Assembly (NCBI GenBank): GCA_021784555.1 | Contig: JAJYHY010000010.1 | Location: 1-49,145 of the forward strand | Source of the DNA: a bacterium | GTDB lineage: Bacteria; Verrucomicrobiota; Verrucomicrobiia; Limisphaerales; UBA8199 | Reading direction: 5' to 3' | Length of the DNA: 49,145 bases | Shown: one piece after another, positions 1 to 9,000 of the stretch | Layout of the letters: every line of letters starts with the position of its first letter | How positions within the stretch are numbered: the stretch's first letter is position 1 | Translations under genes and position numbers: made by a program | Notes under the pieces: generated by a model | What the model saw: only the letters and a program-made list of their open reading frames with translations | The model's database searches: none | Told to the model about the DNA's origin: nothing

Positions 1-373
1 ATGAGACGGAAAAAGCGTTCTGAAGCCCTCTCGCTATCGCTAGAGTCCTTGAGCTTCGGAACATGTTGCGGGCAAGTCAGGTTTTGCCGCGTGCGCGGCC
101 AGGGCGAAGCGATTTGTACCTGAGGCGCGCGCAGCGGCATTCTTCATTAGGCATTGGGCATTTACCATTAGGCATTGGCAATGCGAAATGCCCAATGCCT
201 AATGCCCAATGCTCAATGAGACGGGGAGGGCAGCCCGCGGTCCCGCTCGCCAGCAGTAGTTCCCAAGCAAGAGCAAGAGAGTCGGAGGTCCCCCTCGCTA
301 GCCCTTCTCTTTTCATTGACACGCCGCCGGGATTGGCCAATGCTCAGCGTCCAGATGGCCGCACCTTTGCCTT
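1..373. other. Gene-free upstream region with a palindromic repeat
   Basis: No convincing gene is seen on either strand. The open frames here are short and have low-complexity translations. The only structure is a cluster of the word GCATTGGGCAT and its complement around 140-220, listed separately. The promoter of the oxidoreductase gene starting at 374 must lie here, but no clear -35/-10 pair was recognised. Confidence 0.5.
145..204. repeat. 19-bp perfect inverted repeat (CATTAGGCATTGGGCATTT)
   Basis: The left arm at 145-163 (CATTAGGCATTGGGCATTT) is an exact reverse complement of the right arm at 186-204. A 22-nt spacer between them contains a further partial copy of the same word. Another partial copy follows at 201-218. 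The transcript could form a long stem. This is a REP-like intergenic element and no coding role is seen. Confidence 0.75.
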
Positions 374-1675
374 ATGAAAACACGCATGACTCGACGAACC
401 TTTCTCCAGCGAACCACTGTCTCAGCCGCCGGCCTTGTATTGGCCAGACCTTTATTGGGGCGGTCGCGCCAACTCTCTCTGAACGAGAAGTTGAACATAG
501 GAATGATCGGCGTTGCCGACCGGGCGCACGCGGACCTGGAGGGGGTGGCGAGCGAAAACATCGTTGCGATTTGCGACGTCGATGACAAATTCCTCGGCAG
601 GGCGGCGAGGGAGTTTCCCGCCGCAAAGACCTACAATGATTTCCGCCGTTTGCTCGACCGGAATGATCTGGACGCCATTGTGGTCGCAACGCCGGACCAT
701 ACCCACGCGGTGGCAACCGTCGCGGCGCTGGAAAGCGGGCGCCACGTCTATTGCGAAAAGCCGTTGACGCGGACCGTGTCCGAATGCCGGGCGGTGGAGG
801 AGGCGGCGCGCAAGGCCAAACGCGCCACGCAGCTTGGCACCCAAATCCACGCCGGAGACAACTACCGCCGGGTGGTGGAGTTGATCCAGACCGGCGCCAT
901 TGGCCCGGTAGCGGAGGTGCATGTGTGGGTGGACGTAACCTATGGCAATCTCAAGCTGCCAAAAGAATCGCCCCCGGTCCCCTCCGAACTGCACTACAAC
1001 CTCTGGCTCGGCCCGGTGCCATATCGGCCCTATCACCCGCAATACCTGCCGGTGTTATGGCGGAACTGGTGGGCCTTTGGCGGAGGGGCGCTTTCGGATT
1101 TTGGATGTCATTACTTGGATTTGCCGCATTGGGCCCTTGGGCTGCGCACCCCGCTGACCGTCGGTGTCGTGGATGGGCCGCCGGTGAAGGCCGAGTCGGT
1201 GCCGCCCTGGTTGATTGTGGCCTATGAATACCCGGCGCGCGGCATGCAACCGCCCGTCAAACTGACCTGGTATCACGGCGGGCGGCAACCGTCTCCGGAT
1301 GTGCTGGCGCCCGAACTGGCGGCCAAGTGGCGCAGCGGCGTGTTGTTCATTGGCAAGAAAGGGATGCTGCTTTCCGATTACAACCGGCATACATTGCTCC
1401 CGGAAGATAAGTTCAAGGACTTCGTCCCGCCGGCGCCGTTCATTCCGAAATCTATCGGCCACCACGCCGAATGGATTCGAGCCTGCAAAACCGGCGAGCC
1501 GACCACCTGCAATTTCGGCTACTCAGGCCCTCTGACCGAGACCGTGCTGTTGGGCAACGTCGCCTTCCGCGCCGGGAGCAAGCTGGAGTGGGACACCAGG
1601 CGCCTCAAGGCCACCAATTGCCCGGAAGCGGATCGGTTCATCCAGCACCGGTACCGGGCGGGTTGGAGCGTCTGA
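374..1675 (+). CDS. Tat-exported Gfo/Idh/MocA family oxidoreductase
   Basis: 433 aa. The N-terminus has a twin-arginine signal (TRRTFLQ at residues 5-11, then a hydrophobic stretch ending near ARPLLG), so the protein is probably exported already folded with bound NAD(P). A Rossmann-type domain follows with ICDVDD at the end of beta-2 and the family's EKP motif (CEKPLTRT), whose lysine contacts substrate and cofactor. The later GGGALSDFGCHYLDLPHWAL segment carries the usual catalytic-site aspartate and histidines. The glycine-rich loop is unusual: GMIGVADRAHADL replaces the common GxGGRG form. Family members oxidise or epimerise sugars and cyclitols, but the substrate cannot be read here. An alternative start is the ATG at 386. 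The gene stands alone with no obvious operon partner. Confidence 0.9.
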   Translation: MKTRMTRRTFLQRTTVSAAGLVLARPLLGRSRQLSLNEKLNIGMIGVADRAHADLEGVASENIVAICDVDDKFLGRAAREFPAAKTYNDFRRLLDRNDLDAIVVATPDHTHAVATVAALESGRHVYCEKPLTRTVSECRAVEEAARKAKRATQLGTQIHAGDNYRRVVELIQTGAIGPVAEVHVWVDVTYGNLKLPKESPPVPSELHYNLWLGPVPYRPYHPQYLPVLWRNWWAFGGGALSDFGCHYLDLPHWALGLRTPLTVGVVDGPPVKAESVPPWLIVAYEYPARGMQPPVKLTWYHGGRQPSPDVLAPELAAKWRSGVLFIGKKGMLLSDYNRHTLLPEDKFKDFVPPAPFIPKSIGHHAEWIRACKTGEPTTCNFGYSGPLTETVLLGNVAFRAGSKLEWDTRRLKATNCPEADRFIQHRYRAGWSV

Positions 1676-1714
1676 GCCTTGCGTTTGCCGCTGCAGCCAG
1701 GTTATCCTGTTGTG

Positions 1715-1903
1715 ATGCGAAGCACGACTCTCGATACCTATGCCGAATGGCACGCCAATCTGAACCCGGCACGCCGGAAGGCCCTGTTCGAGCAGCTCTT
1801 CAATGGCGCGGAATCCTGAGCTCGAAGCGATGTTGCGGGCGCGTTACGCCTTGGAAACATGCGAACCGCGGCGAAAGTCGAGCGATTGCTGGGTGAGAAA
1901 TAA
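1715..1903 (+). pseudogene. Degraded small gene of unknown family
   Basis: A 34-codon frame starts at the ATG at 1715 (MRSTTLDTYAEWHANLNPAR...) and stops at the TGA at 1817-1819. The same frame resumes after the stop and ends at the TAA at 1901 with a plausible helical tail (TAAKVERLLGEK). A second frame between about 1812 and 1855 also looks protein-like (NPELEAMLRARYALE). This is consistent with a short soluble protein of about 60-80 aa broken by a nonsense change or by two compensating indels. The family is not recognised. It could equally be a 34-aa gene followed by noncoding DNA. Confidence 0.25.
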
Positions 1904-1995
1904 GTACCGGGGGGCGAGCGTCTGAACCCGCCCATGGTGGGCGCCTGCCAAGGTCCCGGCTTCCTTCTCCGATTCGCCTCGACTATTGTTAAGCT

Positions 1996-2238
1996 ATGAT
2001 GTTAACCATTCAGGATGCCCAAGCTCGCCTGCCGGAGGTTGTGGCCAAAGCAGAGGCGGGCGAAGAAGTTGTATTGACGTCCGCTTCGGGACAGCCGGCC
2101 GTGAAGCTCGTTCCGGCCAAACGCGGCTCGGCCCGGCTCCAGCGGCACCCTGCCCTGATTGGGTCGGTGGTCGTCCACGACCGTGAGGCGCTCCTCAAGC
2201 CCCTGCCTCCCGAAGAGTGGGGAGGCTTGGCGGACTGA
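1996..2238 (+). CDS. Phd/YefM-family type II antitoxin
   Basis: 80 aa. The N-terminal half fits the Phd/YefM DNA-binding fold: MLTIQDAQARLPEVVAKAEAGEEVVLT, then GQPAVKLVPAK. The C-terminal part (LKPLPPEEWGGLAD) is the acidic, tryptophan-containing tail that wraps around a PIN-domain toxin in related pairs. The start could be the ATG at 1996 or the next one at 1999. Antitoxins of this type bind their own promoter and neutralise a VapC ribonuclease. The expected toxin gene immediately downstream is almost completely deleted (see 2247-2366), so this antitoxin appears to be an orphan. Confidence 0.85.
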   Translation: MMLTIQDAQARLPEVVAKAEAGEEVVLTSASGQPAVKLVPAKRGSARLQRHPALIGSVVVHDREALLKPLPPEEWGGLAD

Positions 2239-2246
2239 GCTCAGAC

Positions 2247-2366
2247 CTGCGAAGTACGGCGGCAGACCGTTTCATTATGGCGACCGCCAACGTGCTCGGG
2301 GCCGAGATCATCACGCCGGACCAGACGATTCCGAAGTATCCGGGAATCCGCGTCGTGTGGAGATAG
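2247..2366 (+). pseudogene. C-terminal remnant of a VapC-type PIN-domain toxin
   Basis: Directly after the antitoxin stop, in another frame, about 39 codons encode STAADRFIMATANVLGAE followed by IITPDQTIPKYPG and RVVW, ending at the TAG at 2364. This is the typical end of a VapC toxin: the aspartate of the D-R-xI-x-ATA segment, then the TxD acidic residue and the final YPGxxxxW strand. The first 80 or so residues, including the N-terminal DxHxxLW active-site aspartate, are absent and there is no start codon. The fragment abuts the antitoxin without a gap, so one internal deletion explains it. Confidence 0.7.
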
Positions 2367-2374
2367 CCCCTGGC

Positions 2375-2380
2375 TATAAT
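2375..2380 (+). promoter_or_regulatory. Possible -10 box upstream of the sigma-factor gene
   Basis: A perfect TATAAT lies 118 nt upstream of the sigma-factor start, in the short gene-free stretch 2367-2498. No good -35 hexamer sits 16-18 nt upstream, so this is a weak call. The rest of the 2367-2498 gap shows nothing else. Confidence 0.25.
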
Positions 2381-2498
2381 ACAACTCTGGCTTGCGGCCT
2401 TTTGTGTTGGGGAGCGGAACTCCTTTTGGTACCCAGTACCGCTCACGGCCTGATCTTTTCTGTTCGGTCGATGGCCGCTGCGGGTCTTTAGTGGTAAG

Positions 2499-4655
2499 AT
2501 GAACTTTAGCGGCAACATGAAACTGCCAGACAACCGGGCACTGCTGGCTGATTACCTCGGCGGCTCGGAGAGCGCCTTTCGAGACCTGGTCGCCCGCTAC
2601 GTGGATCTTGTCTTCTCAACCGCCTGCCGGGTCGTGGACGGGAACCGAACGCTGGCCGAAGATGTAACCCAAACGGTGTTTATCGACCTGGCGCGTTTGG
2701 CCAAGACCCTCTCGCCCAAGGTCATGCTGGGCGGATGGTTGCACCAGCATACGTGCTTTGTCGGGGCTAAGGCCCTGCGCAGCGAGAGGCGCCGTCTGAG
2801 GCGAGAACGGCAAGCCGCGGAAATGAGCGCCCTGGAAAATGAGCCGCAAGGCCGGTTTGCGGACGCGGTTCCCGTCCTGGACGAGGCAATAAACCGTCTC
2901 CAACCCGAGGATCGCGCTGTGATTCTGCTGCGGTTTTTCGAGGGGTGCGATTTTCGCACGGTGGGCCAGGCGGTTGGCGCGAGTGAAGATGCGGCTCGCA
3001 TGCGCGTAAATCGGGCCTTGACAAAGCTGCATAAGCTGCTCAGCCAAAAAGGAGTCGCTTTGACCCTGACAGCGCTGGGCGCGGGCTTGGCAACCGAAGC
3101 CGTTACGGCGGCGCCTCCGGGCATCAAGGCAAAGGTACTGGCAGCGGCGGTCAGCGGCTCCTCCGGCGCTTTGGGTCTCGCGGGTCTGTTGCGCAGTTGC
3201 GCGGCGCTGGCCGGCGGGCTCAAGGCCGCATCGATGCTTGTCTTGGCACTGCTGACCACGACGGCGGTTGCCGGATTTCTGCTCTGGCGCCAGCCTGCGC
3301 CAAAAGGGCGGCCTGCCGGAGAGACTTCTCCAACCAGAGGCTTGGTGGCGTCTCTTAGCTCGCCTCGGGCGGCAGCGCCGGTTGGGCGCGCCGGGCTCAA
3401 GGTGGACCTGGACGCCGCAAAAGCGGAGCTTCGCGCGTTGTTGCTGCGACCTCCACAGAGGATGAGCTATCCACCCCCTGAGATGCATGCCGCCCTGCTC
3501 CGATTCGGAGCACGGTGGAGCGAGGCGCTACCCATCCTCTTCGAGCGCCTTGGCGTCGGCGCCAGCGACTTCGAAACCAGGAAATGGGCGCTTTACGGCC
3601 TGCAGGATCTGGCCGTAAACATCAGTCGGGAGCCGAGGATGCCTCCCGATATGGCTTGGCAGGCGCTCGCCTTGGCACGGCCCCGGCTCCTGGCCGTCTT
3701 CGGTTCCGAAACCGAACCCATCGAACTGCGTCGAATCGCCATCCAGACGCTTATTCCCTGGTGGAGCGGGCGAACGGTCGCCGTCTCAATCGGGCACGAA
3801 CATACCGAGGGGCGCCCGCTTGAGGCCGAGACGCTGGCGGCCATAGTCAGGAGGCTCCTCTCGACAAACAGGGAGTCGGAGGGCTTCGCATTCGAGGTGA
3901 TCGATCCCATCCTCAGCCAGCATATCGAGGGCTTTCCAATGGACGGTGAGGCCATTCGCGAGGCGCTCAGACCTTGGCTCCAGACGGGCAACGAGCGCCA
4001 GCAGTTCGTGGCCGCGTACGCGTTGGCAGCCATTCCGGGCGACAAACCCGCGCAGCTCAAGGACATTTTCCTCCGCGAACTCAGCCTCGAAGGAAAGACC
4101 GACGCGAGCTTCACGTACGTGGCGGCCGACGGTTTGGGCATGCTCGGACTAGCAGCCAAAGACGCGGTGCCCGCCCTGCTGAAGTTCGCCCATGAGACCA
4201 AAGGCTGGGGGACGAGCGGATATTGGGAACATGCCATCGAGGCCGTCTGCCGCATCGAACCCGAACTGCGGCGGCAGTATCCCGAAGTGGACGCAAAGCT
4301 CAGGTGCCGGAAGGCGCCGCAATCCAGGCCCCAGATTGCTTCGGTCCCCGGAGGAACCAGCGGGACAGCGCAAAGGCCGCCTCCCGTCTCCCTGCTCGGC
4401 CTCGTCGTGGACAGCCAGGCGTTCCTGCTCGGGCAGAGGACAACCAACGAATTCCGGCTGAACCAATTATTCAATCAGTGGGCCGCATATTACAGAGACC
4501 ACCCAGACGAGTCCGCTGCGACGGTTGGGCGCTTTCGCGAGTTCTCCAAAGCCATCGGGGATGTTGACCCTTCTTTCCAGCAAGCTTGGCTGAAGGCAAT
4601 GTTGGGGATTTATCCGAATCTGGACCGCACGATCAAAAGCGCGAGCGCGTTCTGA
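2499..4655 (+). CDS. ECF-type sigma-70 factor with membrane segment and HEAT-like C-terminal domain
   Basis: 718 aa, about four times a normal ECF sigma factor. Residues about 18-95 are sigma region 2 (DLVARYVDLVFSTACRVV, AEDVTQTVFIDLARL), which binds RNA polymerase and the -10 element. Residues about 128-178 are region 4 with its HTH (LQPEDRAVILLRFFEG, TVGQAVGASEDAARMRVNRA). A linker leads to one transmembrane helix at about 243-263 (SMLVLALLTTTAVAGFLLW). The remaining 450 residues are alpha-helical repeats of HEAT type (for example AAKDAVPALLKFAHE), predicted outside the membrane. Such extended sigma factors are known from Verrucomicrobia and Planctomycetes. The extension may replace an anti-sigma factor, but that is inference. 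The start could be the ATG at 2499 or 2517. No linked anti-sigma gene is seen. Confidence 0.85.
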   Translation: MNFSGNMKLPDNRALLADYLGGSESAFRDLVARYVDLVFSTACRVVDGNRTLAEDVTQTVFIDLARLAKTLSPKVMLGGWLHQHTCFVGAKALRSERRRLRRERQAAEMSALENEPQGRFADAVPVLDEAINRLQPEDRAVILLRFFEGCDFRTVGQAVGASEDAARMRVNRALTKLHKLLSQKGVALTLTALGAGLATEAVTAAPPGIKAKVLAAAVSGSSGALGLAGLLRSCAALAGGLKAASMLVLALLTTTAVAGFLLWRQPAPKGRPAGETSPTRGLVASLSSPRAAAPVGRAGLKVDLDAAKAELRALLLRPPQRMSYPPPEMHAALLRFGARWSEALPILFERLGVGASDFETRKWALYGLQDLAVNISREPRMPPDMAWQALALARPRLLAVFGSETEPIELRRIAIQTLIPWWSGRTVAVSIGHEHTEGRPLEAETLAAIVRRLLSTNRESEGFAFEVIDPILSQHIEGFPMDGEAIREALRPWLQTGNERQQFVAAYALAAIPGDKPAQLKDIFLRELSLEGKTDASFTYVAADGLGMLGLAAKDAVPALLKFAHETKGWGTSGYWEHAIEAVCRIEPELRRQYPEVDAKLRCRKAPQSRPQIASVPGGTSGTAQRPPPVSLLGLVVDSQAFLLGQRTTNEFRLNQLFNQWAAYYRDHPDESAATVGRFREFSKAIGDVDPSFQQAWLKAMLGIYPNLDRTIKSASAF

Positions 4656-4774
4656 AGTGGACTTTGTGGGCGATAGAACGGGTGCCTTTGCTGGGGATGA
4701 CACCGTTTTCATTCCGTTGTGCGAATCCAGCGGACAGGATCGGGGGGACAAGATTACCAGCCGATTTCTGAAGC

Positions 4775-5020
4775 ACGGACGAGGTCGTCAAGTACGTCCT
4801 CGACTACCCCCCGCAGTTCGCGAGCATATCGGACCCGGTAGCCGGCCTCGATATTCGGGCGCCGGCTGCGAGTGCTGCCGGACCCCTGGCTCCCGGCCAG
4901 AGCGAGTTTTTCGCGCCCACGAACTGGATAACTGTTTACGGCGAGTACGTTGGGCCGATGTTCTTTGTCGCGTCGCCCGTACCCGAACCGTCGCCAGTGT
5001 TGCTGCTGGGCGGCGGGCTG
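4775..5020 (+). pseudogene. Possible C-terminal remnant of a PEP-CTERM protein
   Basis: An open frame without a start codon follows a stop at 4769. It reads VLDYPPQFASISDPVAGLDI, then APGQSEFFAPTNWITVYGEY, and ends with VASPVPEPSPVLLLGGGLL, which resembles the PEP-CTERM sorting signal (VPEP, then a hydrophobic helix). The expected basic end is missing and the frame runs into the antisense alpha-galactosidase remnant near 5020. This would be a truncated fragment joined end-to-end with another truncated gene. Chance similarity is possible. Confidence 0.3.
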
Positions 5021-5498
5021 CTCTCCAGCATGAAGCCTGGGGGCGATGCCGGCCAGGAAACCACCGTCGTGTTAGCGGACCAGTGGATTGTGAGCGCCGG
5101 GCGGTTTTGCGGCGGTGCGGCGGGCGAGAACCTCAGGAGAGCGACGCTGCCCGCCGGCACAACAGCGGAGTAACTGTTGCTGGCAAAGCCGACAAACGCC
5201 CGCTCCCACAGGTCTCGGACCGCGACCGCCTCGCCCGGCGGCAATCCGATGACGTTCCAGTCGGCCGTGACCACCCGGTTTGAGGTCGTGTCCGTGTTCA
5301 TCAAGGCAACGGCCTTGACCGGACTGTCTGGGGCGCCCAGCGGCTTGACCCAGACGTAGCAAGGCCCATCGGTGGCGTAGGCGCTATACCGGTGCGGACA
5401 CCGGCCTGAGCCGCCGAGCCGGGAGCAGCCACCGCCAGCAACAATATGACGGTCCACACAACCCGCCGGAGGGTAGTTCTGAGGGCGCTCGCAGTCAT
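4936..5498 (-). pseudogene. GH27 alpha-galactosidase remnant lacking its catalytic domain
   Basis: The gene begins at the ATG at 5498, behind an AAAGGTAG ribosome-binding site, with a signal peptide (VVWTVILLLAVAAPGSAAQA). It continues to IAPTPPMG, the first beta strand of GH27 enzymes (normally TPPMGWNSW). At about 5375 the frame changes. What follows is the C-terminal beta-sandwich (VWVKPLGAPDSPVKAVALMN, ADWNVIGLPPGEAVAVRDLW, VPAGSVALLRFSP) and then a verrucomicrobial tail strand (TTVVSWPASPPGFMLESS). The whole TIM barrel of roughly 270 residues with both catalytic aspartates is missing, so a deletion with a frameshift killed the gene. The translated end near 4936 no longer looks like the normal end of this tail. 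Confidence 0.7.
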
Positions 5499-5714
5499 AT
5501 AGCTACCTTTACGAATCCGAATCGTGGACGTCGAGCATCTCAAGTCTCCGCGAGCCGGTCAAGACATCTCTCCGAGCCGGTCGCGCTTGCCATTTTGGGC
5601 GGGCGTCCTGACTCTGACCCGCTTGTGGGCGTCCGTGGAGCCTCAACCGCCCTGTTAAGTCCAGGCGCAAACACAACGGTTGCCGGCAAGGCGCCAGAGG
5701 ACTATGCTATTGAT

Positions 5715-6062
5715 ATGACGATCATTCGATTTCCGGACGCAAAATCGGAGCGGCGGGGCTTAGGCTACCTAATTGGCCGGTTCTCCTTCAAGAGCTGGGC
5801 AAGCGGCGAGACGGTCGTGCCTGATGAAGCCCTTCCGGTCCTCGCCAGAGAAAGCTTTCATTTTACCGTGGAGGGGCCCGCCACTCGAGATCTGGATCAC
5901 CTCCTACCCCATTGCCGCGGTCTGAGCGGCCATGCTCCCGAGCCTGGCAGGCGCCTGTCGGGCGCTCCTCGCGCGGCGGCGCCGGTTGGCCCGAATGAGC
6001 CGGGGGTTGCCCGTCACTTCCTGACCACGGTCAAAATCGCGGACTGCCAACTCGGGGCTTAA
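5715..6062 (+). CDS. Small protein of unknown function, possibly frameshifted
   Basis: The first 55 codons look like a real protein: MTIIRFPDAKSERRGLGYLI, then GRFSFKSWASGETVVPDEAL, then FTVEGPAT. After about 5880 the frame becomes arginine/proline-rich and unconvincing. The +1 frame gives LEIWITSYPIAAV and a stop at 5923, which looks like a natural end. The original product may therefore be about 70 aa with one lost or gained base. The family is not recognised. The frame as given ends at the TAA overlapping the SNF2 helicase stop on the other strand. Confidence 0.4.
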   Translation: MTIIRFPDAKSERRGLGYLIGRFSFKSWASGETVVPDEALPVLARESFHFTVEGPATRDLDHLLPHCRGLSGHAPEPGRRLSGAPRAAAPVGPNEPGVARHFLTTVKIADCQLGA

Positions 6063-9000
6063 TCCTCCGCGAACAAGTATTCCAGATCGGTGGTCGAGAG
6101 GTTCCGGGCAAAGCCCTCTTCGCCGAGGACGTCGGCGATGGCCTGGGCCTTGTTTTGCTGAAGCTCCCAGATCTTTTCCTCAACAGTACCGGGGGAGATG
6201 AGCCGATAGGCGTTGACGGTCTGGGTCTGGCCGATGCGGTGGGACCGGTCGATGGCCTGAGCTTCGACCGCCGGATTCCACCAGGGGTCGTAGAGGACGA
6301 CGTAGCTGGCGGTGGTGAGGTTGAGGCCGGTGCCGGCGGCGCGCAGGCTCAGCAGGAACACCGCCGCGGCGGGGTCCTCCTGGAAGGCATTGACCACCTC
6401 CAGGCGGTCTTTGGTGTGGCCGGTGAGGATGTGAGTGCGGATTTGGCGCAGACGGCATTCATTTTCGAGCAGGCGCAGCATCTGGACGAATTGGCTGAAG
6501 ACCAGGACTTTTTGTCCCTCGGCCAGGAGCGAGTCCAGCAATTCGAAGAGGGTCTCGGTCTTGCCGGAGGTCGAATCGCTGCCGACGAGCCTGGGGTGGC
6601 AGCAGATCTGGCGCAGCCGGGTCAGCGCGGCCAGGACGTGCAGTTTGCTCTGGGCGAGTCCCTTTTCGGCGACGGCTTTCATCACCTGGTCGCGGCTGCG
6701 GCGCAGTTCGGCGAGGTAGAGTTTTCGTTGTTCATCGCCGAGGTCGCAATCGCAGCGCTGCTCGATGCGGTCGGGTAGGTCTTTGGCCACATGCGTCTTG
6801 AGGCGGCGCAGGAGCAGGGGACGCAGCCTGGCCGCCAGGCGCTTTCGGGCAATGCGCAGGGCGGCATCGGCGCCTTCGCCGCGCCGTTCGTAAGTTTCGG
6901 AGAACTGCTCTTGGTTGCCGAGGTAGGCGGGCTGGACAAAATCGACGATGCTCCACAGGTCCAGCAAGCGGTTCTCCAAAGGAGTGCCGGTCAGGGCCAG
7001 CCGATGTTCGCAGTTCAACTGTTTGACCGATTGGGTGACCTGCGCGCCGGGATTCTTGATGAACTGCGCCTCGTCCAGGATGACCGCCCTGAAATTGAAC
7101 TTCTGCAACTCCTCCAGGTCGCGGCGCAGCAGGGCGTAATTGGTGACAATCAGGTCGTTCCGCGGAATCTGCCTGCGCAGGTTATGACGTTCCGCCCCGC
7201 TTTCCAACGCCAGGACGTTCATCCCCGGCGTGAACCGGTTCGCCTCCCGCCGCCAGTTGTGCAGCACCGACGCGGGGCAGATCACCAGCGAAGGCTTCGG
7301 GGCCTTGCGGTGCCGCGCCTTCAACCAGAGCAGCCACGCCAAGGTCTGAAGCGTTTTGCCCAAGCCCATGTCATCGGCCAGGATGCCCCCCAGCCCCGCT
7401 TGCGCCAGGTGACAAAGGAAATCGAAGCCGGCCTTCTGATAGGGGCGCAGCTCCGCTTGCAATTCGCCGGGCAACTCGGTTTCAGGGACACCGCGGAAGT
7501 CTTTGAGGCGCTCGCGCAGGGACTTGGCTTGGGGTGAATCCACGAACCGTTGGAATCCTTCTTCATCCAAGTGCGCCGCGTTCTCCAACCCGACGCGCTG
7601 GGCATCCGGCGCCAAGCCGTCGATGCCCAGGTCCGCCATGGTTTCGTGAGCGGACTGGAGGGCGTCTGAATCCAGCTCGACCCAGCCTGAGTCGGGCAGC
7701 TTGATGAACCGGCCCGTCGCCGTCTGGAGCCGCTCCAGGTCGGCCGCGCTGAGCTTCATCCCCTCGCTTTCCCATTCGGCGGAGACTGACAGCCAGTCGA
7801 TGCCGCTGCCCCGAACGACCACTCGCGGTTTGAGCGCCCGCGGCGCCAGGAAGAGGCGATGAAATCCCGGGTTGCCCAAATATTCCGCCTCGGGCGGACG
7901 CACCGGCCAAATGCCGGCCAAGGCGCTGAGGAAGGCCTCGGTCGCATCACCGACCCACACGCCCGCTTCCGGCGTAAACCAGTCAAGCCGGCGGAGCCAT
8001 TGCGTGGCCGGGTCGAGGCGCGGGTCGTCGAGAATCTCCGGTTTGCCATCCGGCCTTCTCCGGGGCTGGCTTAACTGCCACTCGCGTCCATTCCAGAGCC
8101 ATTGGCTGTCGTCACGCGCGCTGCGGGCGCGCAGACGGAGCCGCACCGTGTCTTCTTGCAACTCGAAAACGAACCGCGGGAGGGCGGCATGCGCGACGCA
8201 AAGCCCTTCCCAATCCAGCCCGTTTTCAGCCTGGGTGCGCCGAAGCTGGGTCAGCAGACGATGACTGAGCTTGCGAACCGGAAGCGCCGGGCGCCGAGTC
8301 CAGAATTCGAGGACCTGCGCCGGCGGCGGATTTCGCAGCAGGTAGAAAGTCTGCCCGGCCAGGACTAAAGGCGGGCGTTCGTTGAAAAAGAAAACCTGGT
8401 TGAGCGGATAAGCCAGGGGGCCCGGCGCCGTCAGGCGATGGGTGAAAGACAGATCGCCCCCGCTGTGCTCCAGGTGCGGTGTTAGTTCCGCGACTTCACC
8501 CAGGAAGCGCAACGGTTTGCAGGCCTGGCTCGAAGCCAACTCCAGTCTTGAGTTGTTGCCCCACCGCGCCAGCCAAAAGAGCAGGTCCAAATCCGAAAGC
8601 GGCAGTTTGCCTTCGCCGTCGGCCCCGTCAAATTGCGTCTCGGCCAGCCACTGGACGAATTCCCAGTCGGCGGGAGGAAACAGTTCCTGCTCGTGGGCCG
8701 CGCGGGTGGTCAGCTCAAGGACTTCGCGCAGAGTCTTGAGCTTTTCGCCGGTGCGGGGCCGAAGGACGTGGAATTCGACGGTTAGGCGGTGGCGTCCGGG
8801 CTGTTCCGGGTTGGGAAGGACTCGGCAGACAACACGCAGCGAGGCGCGCGGTGACTCCAGATGCGCGGCTTGGGGCGGGAAGAGCCACCCTTCAAGCTGC
8901 TGGACCAGTTGCTGCTCGCGGGCGGCCTCTTCGACTTCAGCAAAGCGGTCCAGGTTGGCGTAGGCCGTCAACTCGGTCGGCACGGAGCGCTTGGCCCTGA

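Noticed and set aside
4657..5283. 208-codon plus-strand frame after the sigma-factor gene
   Set aside because: Arginine/glycine-rich translation with no strand or helix pattern; the conserved sequence in this stretch reads in other frames (GH27 remnant, PEP-CTERM-like tail).
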